A stretch of DNA of 20,430 nt from Clostridia bacterium (lineage in GTDB: Bacteria > Bacillota_A > Clostridia > Oscillospirales > CAG-272), in the NCBI GenBank assembly GCA_017626655.1, contig JAGAIH010000147.1:1-20430 (forward strand), given 5' to 3'. The translations under genes were made by a program, and so were the position numbers. Positions 6,980 to 15,525 of the stretch are shown in pieces (within the stretch, counting starts at the first letter, position 1; every line of letters begins with the position of its first letter). The notes beneath the pieces are model-generated. The model did no database searches and was not told where the DNA came from. It was given only the letters and a program-made list of their open reading frames with translations.

Positions 6980-9900
6980 ATGCAGTACGATTCCTACCGC
7001 GCGAAGGTGAATAAGGTGGCGGGCATCCTCGGAAAGATGTATGCCCACCGCCTCATCATTGCCATAGCCCTTGTGGCCGTGACCCTGATCCTGACGGCTC
7101 TGGTCATGACCAAGGGCCTTCTCGTCGCGGAATCCGACTGCCCCGCCGAGGTGACCTACGGCGACAAGCTGGGCTACCGCGTCCACTTCATGACCGCCAA
7201 GACCCACTACGAGTACCGCGAGCAGGGAAGCAACAGCTGGAGCGAGGAGAAGCCCATCTTCCCCGGCCGCTACCAGGTGCGGGCCTATGGCAAGAACGCC
7301 CTGGGCGAAAGGACCTACACTGAGGTCCACGACTTCACCATCATCCCCCGCCCCCTCACCCTTCGCGTGGCGGATACCTCGGTGGAGTACGGCGATACCC
7401 TATCCATCAAGGCCTACGGCCTGGCTAAGGGGGATAAGGCCTCCTGTCAGGTCATCATCACGGATCGGGGTGTCACCCCCACCACCGCCTACGCCGATAC
7501 CTCTACCCTGAGGATCACCGACAAGAAGGGCAACGACCGCCTGCGGGGCTACGTTATCCAAGAGGTGGAGCACGCCACCGTCCACATCAAGCCCCGCGCC
7601 CTGACGGTCACGGTCCGCAACGCCTCCAAGGTCTACGACGATACCGCCCTCTCCTTCGACGGCTACGAGATCTCCAAGGGGACCCTTCTGGAGGGGGATA
7701 ACCTGGTGGCGATCTTCCGCGACACCCTGGTGGACGCGGGCACCAAGACCAATACCCCCACCCTCCACGTCTACAACCGAAACGGCACCGACGTCACGGG
7801 GCTGTATCACATCACCGTCAAGCCCGGCAAGCTGACGGTGGAGAAGCGCTCCCTCACCGTCCGGGCAGGCTCGGCCACGTACACCTACGCAGGTTACGAG
7901 CAGGTCTGCACCGACTTTTCGGTGGATCCCTCCACCTCCCTGGTGAGCGGCCACTATCTGACGGTGGAGAACATGACCCGCCTTCTGGACTGCGGCACCG
8001 TGGACAACGTCCTGACCTTCCGCGTCAATAACCGACGGGGGGGAGATGAGTCCCATAACTACTCCATCTTCGTCGAGGCGGGCACCCTCACCGTCACTCC
8101 CCTGGAGGTCACGGTGGTCACCGACAGCGCCACTCTGACCTACGACGGCACCGACCAGAGCTACCCCCACGTCACCGTCATGGGCGGTGTGGGCGACGAG
8201 TACCGCGCCGTAGATGCCTCTACCATCCGCTTCGTGGGCAGTACCCAGAACCGTATGACGGTGGAGTTCTACCGCGGCAGTCAGAACATCACCTCCAACT
8301 ACATCATCAAGGGCTATCGGTACGGTACCCTCACCGTGGAGCCCCGGGAGATCACGGTGAAGATGAAGGACGAGACCCGCTACTACGACGGCACCCCCTT
8401 GCAGTCGGGAAGCTTCACCGTAGGCGGCGCGGGCCTCCCCAAGGGCCATACCCTCACCCTGGACTCCCGCGGCGAGGTCATCTTCGGTAAGGCCGCCAAC
8501 ACCTACGTGGAGGGTTCTCTCCGCATCCACGATGCCGACGGTCGGGACGTCACCGACAACTTCCGCTACACCGTTACCGACGGCCAGCTGACGGTGAATC
8601 CCCGCCCCATCACCATCGCCTCGGAGAGCGCCTCCAAGATCTACGACGGCACCCCCCTGTCCAAGGACGGCTGGACCATCCGTTCCGGATCTCTTGTGAA
8701 GGGTCATGAGCTGGTAGCCGAGCTGACCGGCGCCTCCATCACCGAGGTGGGCAAGACCCCCAACAGCTTCCGCCGTGAGGTGACCCGCATCATCGACACC
8801 GCCACGGGGAAGGACGTCACGGAATACTACGCCATCACCTACGCCGAAGGCACTCTGACGGTCACCGCCCGCCCCATCACGGTCAAGACCGAGTCCGCCG
8901 AGTGGATGTACGACGCCCAAAGCCATCAGGGCGACTCCACCGTCACCCTCACCGCCGGTACCCTCCTGGCGGGCCATACCCTGGAGCGGGCCTCGGACGG
9001 CGCCTCCATCCACAATGCGGGCAGTGTCCCCAACAAGGTCACCGTCCGTATCATGAACGGTAGCGAGGACGTCACCCGCAACTACTCCATCACCTACAAC
9101 TACGGCACCTTGACGGTCCGTAAGCGGCCCATCACCGTCCGTGTCGGCTCCTTCACCGTCACCTACGACGGCTACCCCCACACCAACACCACCCTGTCCC
9201 TGGCCTCCGATTCCCCCTATCCCCTGGCCTCTCCCCGCCATGAGCTGCGGGTCAAGGACAGCGACCGCCGCGTCTTCACCGATGCGGGCAGCTACATCAA
9301 CGATCCCCGCGTCTCGGTCTACGATCCCACAACGGGCGTCTTCGTCACCGCCAACTACGAGATCACCCGCTACGACGGCACTGTCACCATCGAAAAGCGC
9401 CCCCTGTCCATCGCTATCTACGGCGAGAAGACCTATGACGGTAAGCCCCTCAGCGATTGGTACCTCCGCTACCTGGACGGCACCTCCCCCGCCGCCGGCC
9501 AGACCGTGATCGCCAAGCCCCAGTACATCCCCACCGACGCCGAGAGCGTCACCTCGGTGATCCTTCCCGACAGCGTGGATATCACGGCAGGCGGCAAGAG
9601 CGTCCTGCGGAACTATACCGTCACCCGCCGCGCGGGGACCCTGACGGTCCATAAGCGCCCCATCTCGGTCCGCACCGCCGACGCCGAGAAGATCTACGAC
9701 GGCTTGCCCCTCACCGCCTACGACCTCACCACCACCCCCGAGTCCCTCCCCCCGGTGGCGGGACATGAGATCCACATGGTGGTCAGCGGCCGCGCCACCG
9801 AGGTAGGCCAATACCCCAACACATGCTATCCCCAGACCTTCGGCGTGTCCAAGGACGGCATCGACGTCACCCATAACTACGAGCTGATCTCGGTTACCGA

Positions 9901-11926
9901 GGGGACCCTCACGGTGAAGTACGATATCTCCCTCACGGTCACCACGGGCAGCGCCACCAAGGCCTTCGACGGCCTCCCCCTCACCTGTGACGACTACACC
10001 GTGGAGATCACAAAGGGCGAGTTGCCCTTAGGCTACGCCGTCTACGTGGACGTCACGGGCCTGATCACCCGCCCGGGTAGCGTGGAGAATACCGCCACCG
10101 TCACGGTGCGCGACCGTCGGGGCGAGGACGTCACCCCCCTGTTCACCGTGGAACTCCGCCCCGGTGTCCTGACCGTCACCGACGAGCTTCAGGAGGACAC
10201 CCTCTTCGGCTCCGTCTACTCCGACGCCGACGGCATTATCTACCTCCGCATGACCTCCTACGGTAGCTACAATGGCCAGGGCTGGCTCCCCGCCACCCCC
10301 TACACGGGGACTCTGACGGGCGGCTACTCCCCCAACCTCCTGCCCTCGGTGGCTCTCAAGACCCTGGGCCTGGTCTCCAAGCGGACCCTCCGCTTCTCGG
10401 GGATGCGGATCGCCATGCTCCCCTACTACACCGAGCCGGGCGGCTCCAACCCCACCGTAGGCAGTGACACCGACTACACAGACGCCCTGGGCAGAAGCTA
10501 CGATATCACCTACTACCCCGTGGGCGATCCCCTGACCCTCCTTTCTGCCTACCATAAGGCCCCCGCCTACCTCAAGCCCCTCCTGCTGGGCGCCCACGCC
10601 GACCGTGAGCGTGACTACCGCGAATTCGTCCATGGCCAATACCTGACCCTGGACAGCGAGACCCGCGCCTTCATGGAGACCATCATATCCGAGCAGGGCT
10701 TCGATCCCACCGACTCCAACGTCGTAGGTCAGGTGGCCGCCTACATCCGCAAGGCCGCCCGCTATGACTTGAACTATGATCCCGCTCTGGACCAGGCGGA
10801 TAACGTGGCCATCGCCTTCCTCCGCGACTACCGCGAGGGGGTCTGCGTCCACTACGCCACCGCCGCCACCCTCCTCTACCGCGCCCTGGGCATCCCCGCC
10901 CGCTACACCACGGGCTTCATGCTGGAGGTCAAGGGCGGCGAGTGGAACCGCATCGAGTCCCCCGGTCACGCCTGGGTGGAGGTCTACGTGGACGGCCTGG
11001 GCTGGATCCAGATCGAGGTCACAGGCTCGGCCAACGACCCCGACCTCCCCGATCCTCCCGACACCCCCGACGATCCTCCCGTGACCCAGAAGCCCGTCCT
11101 GGAGCTGATCCCCGCCTTTACCCATAAGGTCTACGACGGCACCTACCTCTACGCGGCCCAGGAGCTGACCCTGACCCCCTCCCTGGAGGCCCTGCTGCAA
11201 CTGGGCTACACCTACACCGTCCGTGTCTCGGGCGCCATCAAGGAGATCGGCGACGGCGCCAGTGCCATCGGCGAGTTCACCCTCTACGATCCCACGGGGA
11301 AGGACGTCACCGATGCCTTCCGCGTGGTCAAGCGGAGCGGCCTGCTCTGTGTGACCCGTCCCGCCGTGGAGGTCCTGCTCTACCCCTTGACCAAGAGCTA
11401 CGACGGCCGCCCCGCCCTGTGGAGCGAGGGGGACTACACCGTCCTCACCCTCCCCGACGGCGTGACCTTGACCCTGACGGTCACGGTCCCCGCCGACAAG
11501 CTGGGCTTCGTGACTCTGTCCGAGCTGAACCAAGGCCTCGGCCGCTACGCCGTCTACCGCCTGGAGAAGAACGGCGCCGACGTGACCGCCGACTACGACC
11601 TGGTCTTCACCCTCCCCGACGGCATGGAGGACACCCCCGTGCTGACCGTTACCCCCCGTCCCATCGAGCTGACCGCCGCCTCCGAGACCCGTATCTACGA
11701 TGGAGAGGCCTTGACCAACTCCGGGGTGTACATCACCAAGGGAAGCTTGGCGGCAGGGCATTCCCTCACCGCCATGACCTCGGGTACCCAGACCGAGATC
11801 GGTAGCTCGGCCAATACTGTCAGTAGCTATCAGATCCTGGACAGCGAGGGCCGAGACGTCACCTCCCTCTATCGAGTCACCACGGTCAACGGTCAACTCA
11901 CGGTGCTGGCCCAGCCCGACACGTGA
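6980..11926 (+). CDS. Giant membrane-anchored surface protein: YDG/MBG-type Ig-like repeats with internal transglutaminase-like domain
   Basis: 1648 residues. A short basic cytoplasmic N-terminus and one membrane helix (~25-43) without a cleavage site suggest a type II anchor. After an Ig-like spacer (~50-125) come about eleven repeats of ~86 residues (126-1069), a unique region (1070-1190), a transglutaminase-like domain (~1190-1350), an Asp/Pro linker and three more repeats to the end. Repeats follow the pattern PITV...KxYDGTPL...G.L..GH.L...DVT.NY.I..GTLTV..R. The putative catalytic residues are Cys1289 (GVCVHYA), His1330 (GHAWVEVY) and Glu1346 (GWIQIEVTG), where the classical Asp is replaced by Glu. 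No LPXTG or C-terminal helix. The start has AGGAGA. Role: probably peptidoglycan- or surface-linked scaffold or enzyme; inference only. Confidence 0.85.
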   Translation: MQYDSYRAKVNKVAGILGKMYAHRLIIAIALVAVTLILTALVMTKGLLVAESDCPAEVTYGDKLGYRVHFMTAKTHYEYREQGSNSWSEEKPIFPGRYQVRAYGKNALGERTYTEVHDFTIIPRPLTLRVADTSVEYGDTLSIKAYGLAKGDKASCQVIITDRGVTPTTAYADTSTLRITDKKGNDRLRGYVIQEVEHATVHIKPRALTVTVRNASKVYDDTALSFDGYEISKGTLLEGDNLVAIFRDTLVDAGTKTNTPTLHVYNRNGTDVTGLYHITVKPGKLTVEKRSLTVRAGSATYTYAGYEQVCTDFSVDPSTSLVSGHYLTVENMTRLLDCGTVDNVLTFRVNNRRGGDESHNYSIFVEAGTLTVTPLEVTVVTDSATLTYDGTDQSYPHVTVMGGVGDEYRAVDASTIRFVGSTQNRMTVEFYRGSQNITSNYIIKGYRYGTLTVEPREITVKMKDETRYYDGTPLQSGSFTVGGAGLPKGHTLTLDSRGEVIFGKAANTYVEGSLRIHDADGRDVTDNFRYTVTDGQLTVNPRPITIASESASKIYDGTPLSKDGWTIRSGSLVKGHELVAELTGASITEVGKTPNSFRREVTRIIDTATGKDVTEYYAITYAEGTLTVTARPITVKTESAEWMYDAQSHQGDSTVTLTAGTLLAGHTLERASDGASIHNAGSVPNKVTVRIMNGSEDVTRNYSITYNYGTLTVRKRPITVRVGSFTVTYDGYPHTNTTLSLASDSPYPLASPRHELRVKDSDRRVFTDAGSYINDPRVSVYDPTTGVFVTANYEITRYDGTVTIEKRPLSIAIYGEKTYDGKPLSDWYLRYLDGTSPAAGQTVIAKPQYIPTDAESVTSVILPDSVDITAGGKSVLRNYTVTRRAGTLTVHKRPISVRTADAEKIYDGLPLTAYDLTTTPESLPPVAGHEIHMVVSGRATEVGQYPNTCYPQTFGVSKDGIDVTHNYELISVTEGTLTVKYDISLTVTTGSATKAFDGLPLTCDDYTVEITKGELPLGYAVYVDVTGLITRPGSVENTATVTVRDRRGEDVTPLFTVELRPGVLTVTDELQEDTLFGSVYSDADGIIYLRMTSYGSYNGQGWLPATPYTGTLTGGYSPNLLPSVALKTLGLVSKRTLRFSGMRIAMLPYYTEPGGSNPTVGSDTDYTDALGRSYDITYYPVGDPLTLLSAYHKAPAYLKPLLLGAHADRERDYREFVHGQYLTLDSETRAFMETIISEQGFDPTDSNVVGQVAAYIRKAARYDLNYDPALDQADNVAIAFLRDYREGVCVHYATAATLLYRALGIPARYTTGFMLEVKGGEWNRIESPGHAWVEVYVDGLGWIQIEVTGSANDPDLPDPPDTPDDPPVTQKPVLELIPAFTHKVYDGTYLYAAQELTLTPSLEALLQLGYTYTVRVSGAIKEIGDGASAIGEFTLYDPTGKDVTDAFRVVKRSGLLCVTRPAVEVLLYPLTKSYDGRPALWSEGDYTVLTLPDGVTLTLTVTVPADKLGFVTLSELNQGLGRYAVYRLEKNGADVTADYDLVFTLPDGMEDTPVLTVTPRPIELTAASETRIYDGEALTNSGVYITKGSLAAGHSLTAMTSGTQTEIGSSANTVSSYQILDSEGRDVTSLYRVTTVNGQLTVLAQPDT
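7355..10186 (+). repeat. Eleven tandem YDG/MBG-type Ig-like protein repeats
   Basis: Coding repeats, residues 126-1069 of the giant protein, averaging 86 residues (about 257 bases). Unit boundaries lie at the LTV-x-x-R-P junction. The first unit (EYGD) and the units around residues 290-460 are the most diverged; units with KIYDGTPLS, RYYDGTPLQ and KIYDGLPLT are closest to consensus. Divergence between units argues against recent slippage expansion. Confidence 0.8.
11096..11923 (+). repeat. Three C-terminal YDG/MBG-type repeats after the transglutaminase-like domain
   Basis: Three further units of about 92 residues follow the Asp/Pro linker. They are marked by HKVYDGTYL, KSYDGRPAL and RIYDGEAL, each with a DVT-x-x-[FY] motif (GKDVTDAF, GADVTADY, GRDVTSLY) and an L-x-V-x end. 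The protein stops soon after the last unit, so the repeat array is split by the enzyme-like domain rather than leading to a C-terminal anchor. Confidence 0.8.
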
Positions 11927-11945
11927 GGGCGATGATGAACGTAAT

Positions 11946-11975
11946 GAGCCGCCTCTTTGGGGCGGCTCACTGTTT
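11946..11975 (+). terminator. Intrinsic terminator after the giant surface gene
   Basis: GAGCCGCC (11946-11953) and GGCGGCTC (11961-11968) form an 8-bp stem, 9 bp with the flanking T/A, around a 7-base loop. It is followed by ACTGTTTTA, a short T-run. It lies about 20 bases after the stop codon. Confidence 0.75.
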
Positions 11976-12050
11976 TATAGAGGAAGATGAGATCCGCTCG
12001 TTGGACGAAGGGGGCGCGCTTGGAGGATCGGGAAGAGAGCGGGAAAAGAT

Positions 12051-12122
12051 CCGAAGATTCCTCCGATGAAAAGTCCCGAAGATCCTCAATCCCTTGACAT
12101 CCTCCCATGTTTATGGTATAAT
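12051..12122 (+). promoter_or_regulatory. Promoter of the GH3 operon with upstream direct repeats
   Basis: TTGACA (12094-12099), 17 bases, then TATAAT (12117-12122) preceded by TGG, so the match to an extended -10 sigma-A promoter is essentially perfect. Just upstream are two near-identical boxes, CCGAAGATTCCTC (12051-12063) and CCGAAGATCCTC (12076-12087), which could bind an activator or repressor. Apart from this promoter and the terminator at 11946, the 241-base gap is purine-rich with nothing else recognisable. Confidence 0.85.
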
Positions 12123-12167
12123 GTAGGTCGGGATATGCCCCCATCAATAAATGTAAGGAGATCGATC

Positions 12168-14351
12168 ATGGATCATATTTCCCCCCGCGCCCGTGCCGAG
12201 GCGCTGCTCAAGACCCTGACCCTTGAGGAAAAAATGTACCAGCTTTCCGCCCAGATGGTCTGGGACGTGAAGGAGGATTACGAGATAAAGCGTAACCACA
12301 AGGAAGGAAACTACCGCAACCCCGGCCACTTCATGCACTTCGACCGCCCCGACCCTGCCACCCCCGCCGAGGTGGCCCAGCGGATCAACCGCGACATCCA
12401 ACTGACCATGGACGCCCACCCCCATCCCATCCCTCCCCTGGAGCATGGAGAAGCCCTCCACGGCGCCCAGTGGGGCATGGCTACCTGCTTCCCGCAGCCC
12501 ATCGCTATGGCAGCCATGTTCGACGACGATATGGTGGAGAGGATCGCCGACGTCATCGGTAAGGAGTTGGCCGTCGTGGGCGTGCGCCAGGCCCTGACCC
12601 CCGTGGTCAACATCGCCCGCGACTGCCGTTGGGGCCGTACCGTGGAGACCTTCGGCGAGGACGTGCTTCTGTCCTCCAATGCCGGCGTGGCCGTCTGCAA
12701 GGGCTTGCAGAAGAACGGAGTCATCGCCACTCCCAAGCACTACGCTGATAACTACGCCGACGGAGGCCGTGACTCCAACTACTCCAATTCCTCCGAGCGC
12801 GCCATGCGAGAGGTCTGGCTGAGACCCTTTGAGAAGTGCTTCAAGGAGGGGGGTGCCATGTCGGTCATGGCGGCCTACAACAGCTGGGAGGGCGTTCCCT
12901 GCTCGGCCAATGACCGCCTGCTCACCGAGATCCTGCGAGACGAATGGGGCTTTGAGGGCTTCGTGGTCTCGGACTACTGGGGCGTGGAGGGTGTCTATGA
13001 AGCCCACAAGCTGGTGGACAGCTACCACAAGGCTGAGGCGGTCTGCCTGAAGGCGGGCCTGGACGTCAACCTCCCTCACTCCTGCTATGAAAAGCTCCGC
13101 AAGGCCTATGACGAGGGCCTCATCACCGAGGCGGATATTGACCGCGCCGTATTGCGGGTGCTGACCGCCAAATTCACCATCGGCCTCATGGATCGGCCCT
13201 TCGCGGATCCCGCCGCCGCTGACGCCCTGGTGCGGTGCGATGCTCACAAGCAGTTGGCTCTGGAGTCTGCCCGCCGCTCCATCGTGCTGTTGAAGAATGA
13301 CGGTCTCCTCCCCCTGAAGCGGGAGGGGATCAAGAAGCTGGCCGTCTTCGGCGCGGGAGCCAAGAAGCTCCCCGTGGGCGAGAACTATTCGGGCCCCTTT
13401 AAGCGTCTCTGGGAGGCGCCTGACGCCAAGACTCCGCTGGAGTACCTGCGTGAGTATCTGGAGGGCTACGCCGAGGTGATCTTTGCTGAGGACGAGGACA
13501 TCGAAACCGTAGCCGCTGAATGCGACGCCGCTCTGTACCTGACCGCCGTGGTGGAGGGCGAGGGCATGGACCGCTCGGATATCCGCCTCCCCGGCGTGAC
13601 CCGCAAGGCCCAGGCCGACGAGAGCGCCATCATCGTGGGCAAGTTCGAGATCGAGATCAAGACCGACCAGGAGGAGAGCATCCGCCGTATGACCTCCGCC
13701 AACAAGAATTCCGCCGTGATCCTCCTGAACGGTGCTCCCGTGGATATGTCCGCTTGGCTGGAGGACTGCGCCGCCGTCCTGGAGGCCTGGTACCCCGGTG
13801 AGCAGGGAGCGCAGGCCATGACCGAGATCCTGTTCGGTGAGGTCAACCCCTCGGCCAAGCTTCCCATCACCTTCCCCCGCAGCGTGGGCCAGCTCCCCCT
13901 GTACTACGCCGCCAAGCCCTCGGGCCGCGGCTACGGCTACGTGGAGAACGATGGCTCCCCCCTCTACCCCTTCGGCTACGGCCTCAGCTATACCACCTTC
14001 GAGACGGGTGAGATCGCCCATGCCGAAGAGAATAACGGCCTCACCGTGACCCTTTCCCTCACCAATACGGGCGCCTTGGACGGCGCCGAGGTGGTGCAGG
14101 TCTACCTCACGGGCAAGAACTGCGATGTGGTCATGCCCCGCCTGGAGCTGAAGGCCTACCGCCGCGTGGAGGTCAAGGCAGGGGAGACCGTCCCCGTCAC
14201 CCTCACTGTCCCCGCCGAAGCCTTCCACTACTATGACCGCAAGATGATCCTCGGTATGCACGATGGCGACTACACCGTCTCGGTGGGTGCCTCCTCCGCC
14301 GATCTGCGCGGCAGCTTTGAGGTCAAGGTCCGAGATGGCCACTTGATCTGA
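12168..14351 (+). CDS. Glycoside hydrolase family 3 (beta-glucosidase/xylosidase-like)
   Basis: A 727-residue retaining glycosidase without a signal peptide, so probably acting in the cytoplasm on imported oligosaccharides. The N-terminal GH3 barrel includes HGEALHGAQWG, ARDCRWGRTVETFGED, KHYADNYADGG and the nucleophile motif VVSDYWG (Asp269). The middle alpha/beta domain includes SIVLLKNDGLLPLK, EGEGMDRSDIRLPG, VILLNGAPVDM and WYPGEQGAQAMTEILFGEVNPSAKLPITFPR. A fibronectin-III-like end (~620-715) has LTVTLSLTNTGALDGAEVVQVYLTG. The start at 12168 is preferred over the open upstream frame because AAGGAG and the promoter lie between. First gene of a probable operon with DUF89, a hypothetical protein and ispE. 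The exact sugar specificity is not readable. Confidence 0.93.
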   Translation: MDHISPRARAEALLKTLTLEEKMYQLSAQMVWDVKEDYEIKRNHKEGNYRNPGHFMHFDRPDPATPAEVAQRINRDIQLTMDAHPHPIPPLEHGEALHGAQWGMATCFPQPIAMAAMFDDDMVERIADVIGKELAVVGVRQALTPVVNIARDCRWGRTVETFGEDVLLSSNAGVAVCKGLQKNGVIATPKHYADNYADGGRDSNYSNSSERAMREVWLRPFEKCFKEGGAMSVMAAYNSWEGVPCSANDRLLTEILRDEWGFEGFVVSDYWGVEGVYEAHKLVDSYHKAEAVCLKAGLDVNLPHSCYEKLRKAYDEGLITEADIDRAVLRVLTAKFTIGLMDRPFADPAAADALVRCDAHKQLALESARRSIVLLKNDGLLPLKREGIKKLAVFGAGAKKLPVGENYSGPFKRLWEAPDAKTPLEYLREYLEGYAEVIFAEDEDIETVAAECDAALYLTAVVEGEGMDRSDIRLPGVTRKAQADESAIIVGKFEIEIKTDQEESIRRMTSANKNSAVILLNGAPVDMSAWLEDCAAVLEAWYPGEQGAQAMTEILFGEVNPSAKLPITFPRSVGQLPLYYAAKPSGRGYGYVENDGSPLYPFGYGLSYTTFETGEIAHAEENNGLTVTLSLTNTGALDGAEVVQVYLTGKNCDVVMPRLELKAYRRVEVKAGETVPVTLTVPAEAFHYYDRKMILGMHDGDYTVSVGASSADLRGSFEVKVRDGHLI

Positions 14352-14387
14352 TCCGATTCGACCGTACTACCTGAAGGAGACCCCACC

Positions 14388-15422
14388 ATGCCCACACCCT
14401 ACGCCCCCGCCCTTCACCCCGCCTGCGTGTCCTGCCTCATCAAGAAACAGATTGACCGCTACCCCGCCTCCGCCCCCCGCGAGCAGGTGCTGACCTATAT
14501 GCGCCGCCTGGGGCAGATGATGGCCGAGCTTCCCGACCGCACGGGCGGCCCCGCCATCATGGAGGCCATCACCGACATCCGCCGCGAGGTTTTCGGGGAG
14601 GCCGCACAGGAGGTGGAGCAGGACTACGGGGCCATCAAGACCCACTTCAACGCCCTCATGATGGAGGTAGCCGCCGTCGAGAGCCTGTCCCACCGCATAG
14701 AAGCCTCCCCCGACCCCCTCCGTACCGCCCTGGGCTACGCCATGACGGGGAACTTCATCGACTTCGGGGCCATGGACTCGGTGGACGAGGGAAAGCTCCG
14801 CGCCCTGCTGGATGAATCCCCCGACCGCGTCTCTCCCGATCTCCCCGCCTACAACGACTTGAAAGCCGACCTCTCCGCTGCCCGCCGCCTGGTGTTCCTC
14901 ACCGACAACTGCGGCGAGATCGTCATGGACAAGCTGCTGATCGAGACGCTCCACCGCCTCTACCCTACGCTGTCCATCACCGTCCTGGTGCGTGGAGGCG
15001 AGGTCCTCAACGACGCCACCATGGAGGATGCCGTCCAGGTAGGCCTTGACCGTATGGATGGCATCACCCTTATGGGCAACGGCGACCGCCTGGCAGGCAC
15101 CGACCTCACCCGCATCTCCCCCGAGGCCCGCGCCGCCATCCTGGGGGCCGACCTCATCATCGCCAAGGGCCAGGGCAACTTCGAGACCCTTCAGGGCTGC
15201 GGGCTGAATATCTACTACGCCTTCCTCTGTAAGTGCCGGTTCTTCGCCGACCGCTTCGGTGTGCCCATCTATACGGGGATGCTGGTGAGGGAGATAAGGT
15301 GGATCGCGGTTTATCGTTCCGATAAACCGCAAACGATGTGCGCCGCGGACGGAACCGCAGGCGCAATGAGGTTCGCCACGGATAGCCGTGGCGAAATGAA
15401 GTTGCCCCGATGGGGCAAATGA
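14388..15422 (+). CDS. DUF89/ARMT1-type damage-control phosphatase, with repeat-derived C-terminal tail
   Basis: A metal-dependent phosphatase of the DUF89 family (subfamily I type), thought to remove harmful or side-product phosphometabolites. The CVSC pair (Cys13, Cys16) is typical of prokaryotic subfamily I. Metal ligands are Asp173-Asn174 (LTDNCGE), Asp209 (VLNDAT) and Asp255 in GADLIIAKGQGNFETL. The family body ends near residue 302 (GVPIYTGMLVRE). Residues 303-344 are encoded by a hairpin repeat array starting at GAGATAAGGTG (15291), which also supplies the stop codon. The native end has therefore probably been lost or extended. 36 bases after GH3 with its own AAGGAG, so co-transcribed. 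The catalytic core is intact, so activity is likely kept. Confidence 0.85.
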   Translation: MPTPYAPALHPACVSCLIKKQIDRYPASAPREQVLTYMRRLGQMMAELPDRTGGPAIMEAITDIRREVFGEAAQEVEQDYGAIKTHFNALMMEVAAVESLSHRIEASPDPLRTALGYAMTGNFIDFGAMDSVDEGKLRALLDESPDRVSPDLPAYNDLKADLSAARRLVFLTDNCGEIVMDKLLIETLHRLYPTLSITVLVRGGEVLNDATMEDAVQVGLDRMDGITLMGNGDRLAGTDLTRISPEARAAILGADLIIAKGQGNFETLQGCGLNIYYAFLCKCRFFADRFGVPIYTGMLVREIRWIAVYRSDKPQTMCAADGTAGAMRFATDSRGEMKLPRWGK

Positions 15423-15500
15423 TGTGCGCCCGTCGGGCGCAACGGAGGGGGACGGCGCCCTTTGGGCGTGATGGGCTTCGTTCGATAGACCCAAATTTGA
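15291..15500. repeat. Hairpin-train array 2, overlapping the DUF89 3' end
   Basis: A run of perfect or near-perfect hairpins: an 11-bp stem at 15306-15330, a nested stem at 15339-15365, a 10-bp stem at 15372-15395, 7-bp stems at 15402-15418 and 15425-15441, and a 5-bp stem at 15456-15468. Three consecutive gaps are exactly six bases: ATGAGG, ATGAAG, ATGATG. The left border GAGATAAGGTG (15291-15301) is shared with array 1 (4506-4516). The right border GACCCAAATTTGA ends at 15500, 25 bases before the next ATG. It lies within a probable operon and would be transcribed. Confidence 0.85.
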
Positions 15501-15525
15501 ACACAAACAGAAAGGTGAAAGACCT

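Noticed and set aside
7400..9874. 824-codon open frame antisense to the giant surface gene (and similar ones at 10028-11896, 12144-14342, 1830-3734)
   Set aside because: Low-complexity Gly/Val/Asp/His composition, no ribosome site, and a mirror of strongly C-biased codons on the real coding strand.
12066..12167. Longer N-terminus of the GH3 protein
   Set aside because: The extension covers the promoter itself; AAGGAG precedes the ATG at 12168.
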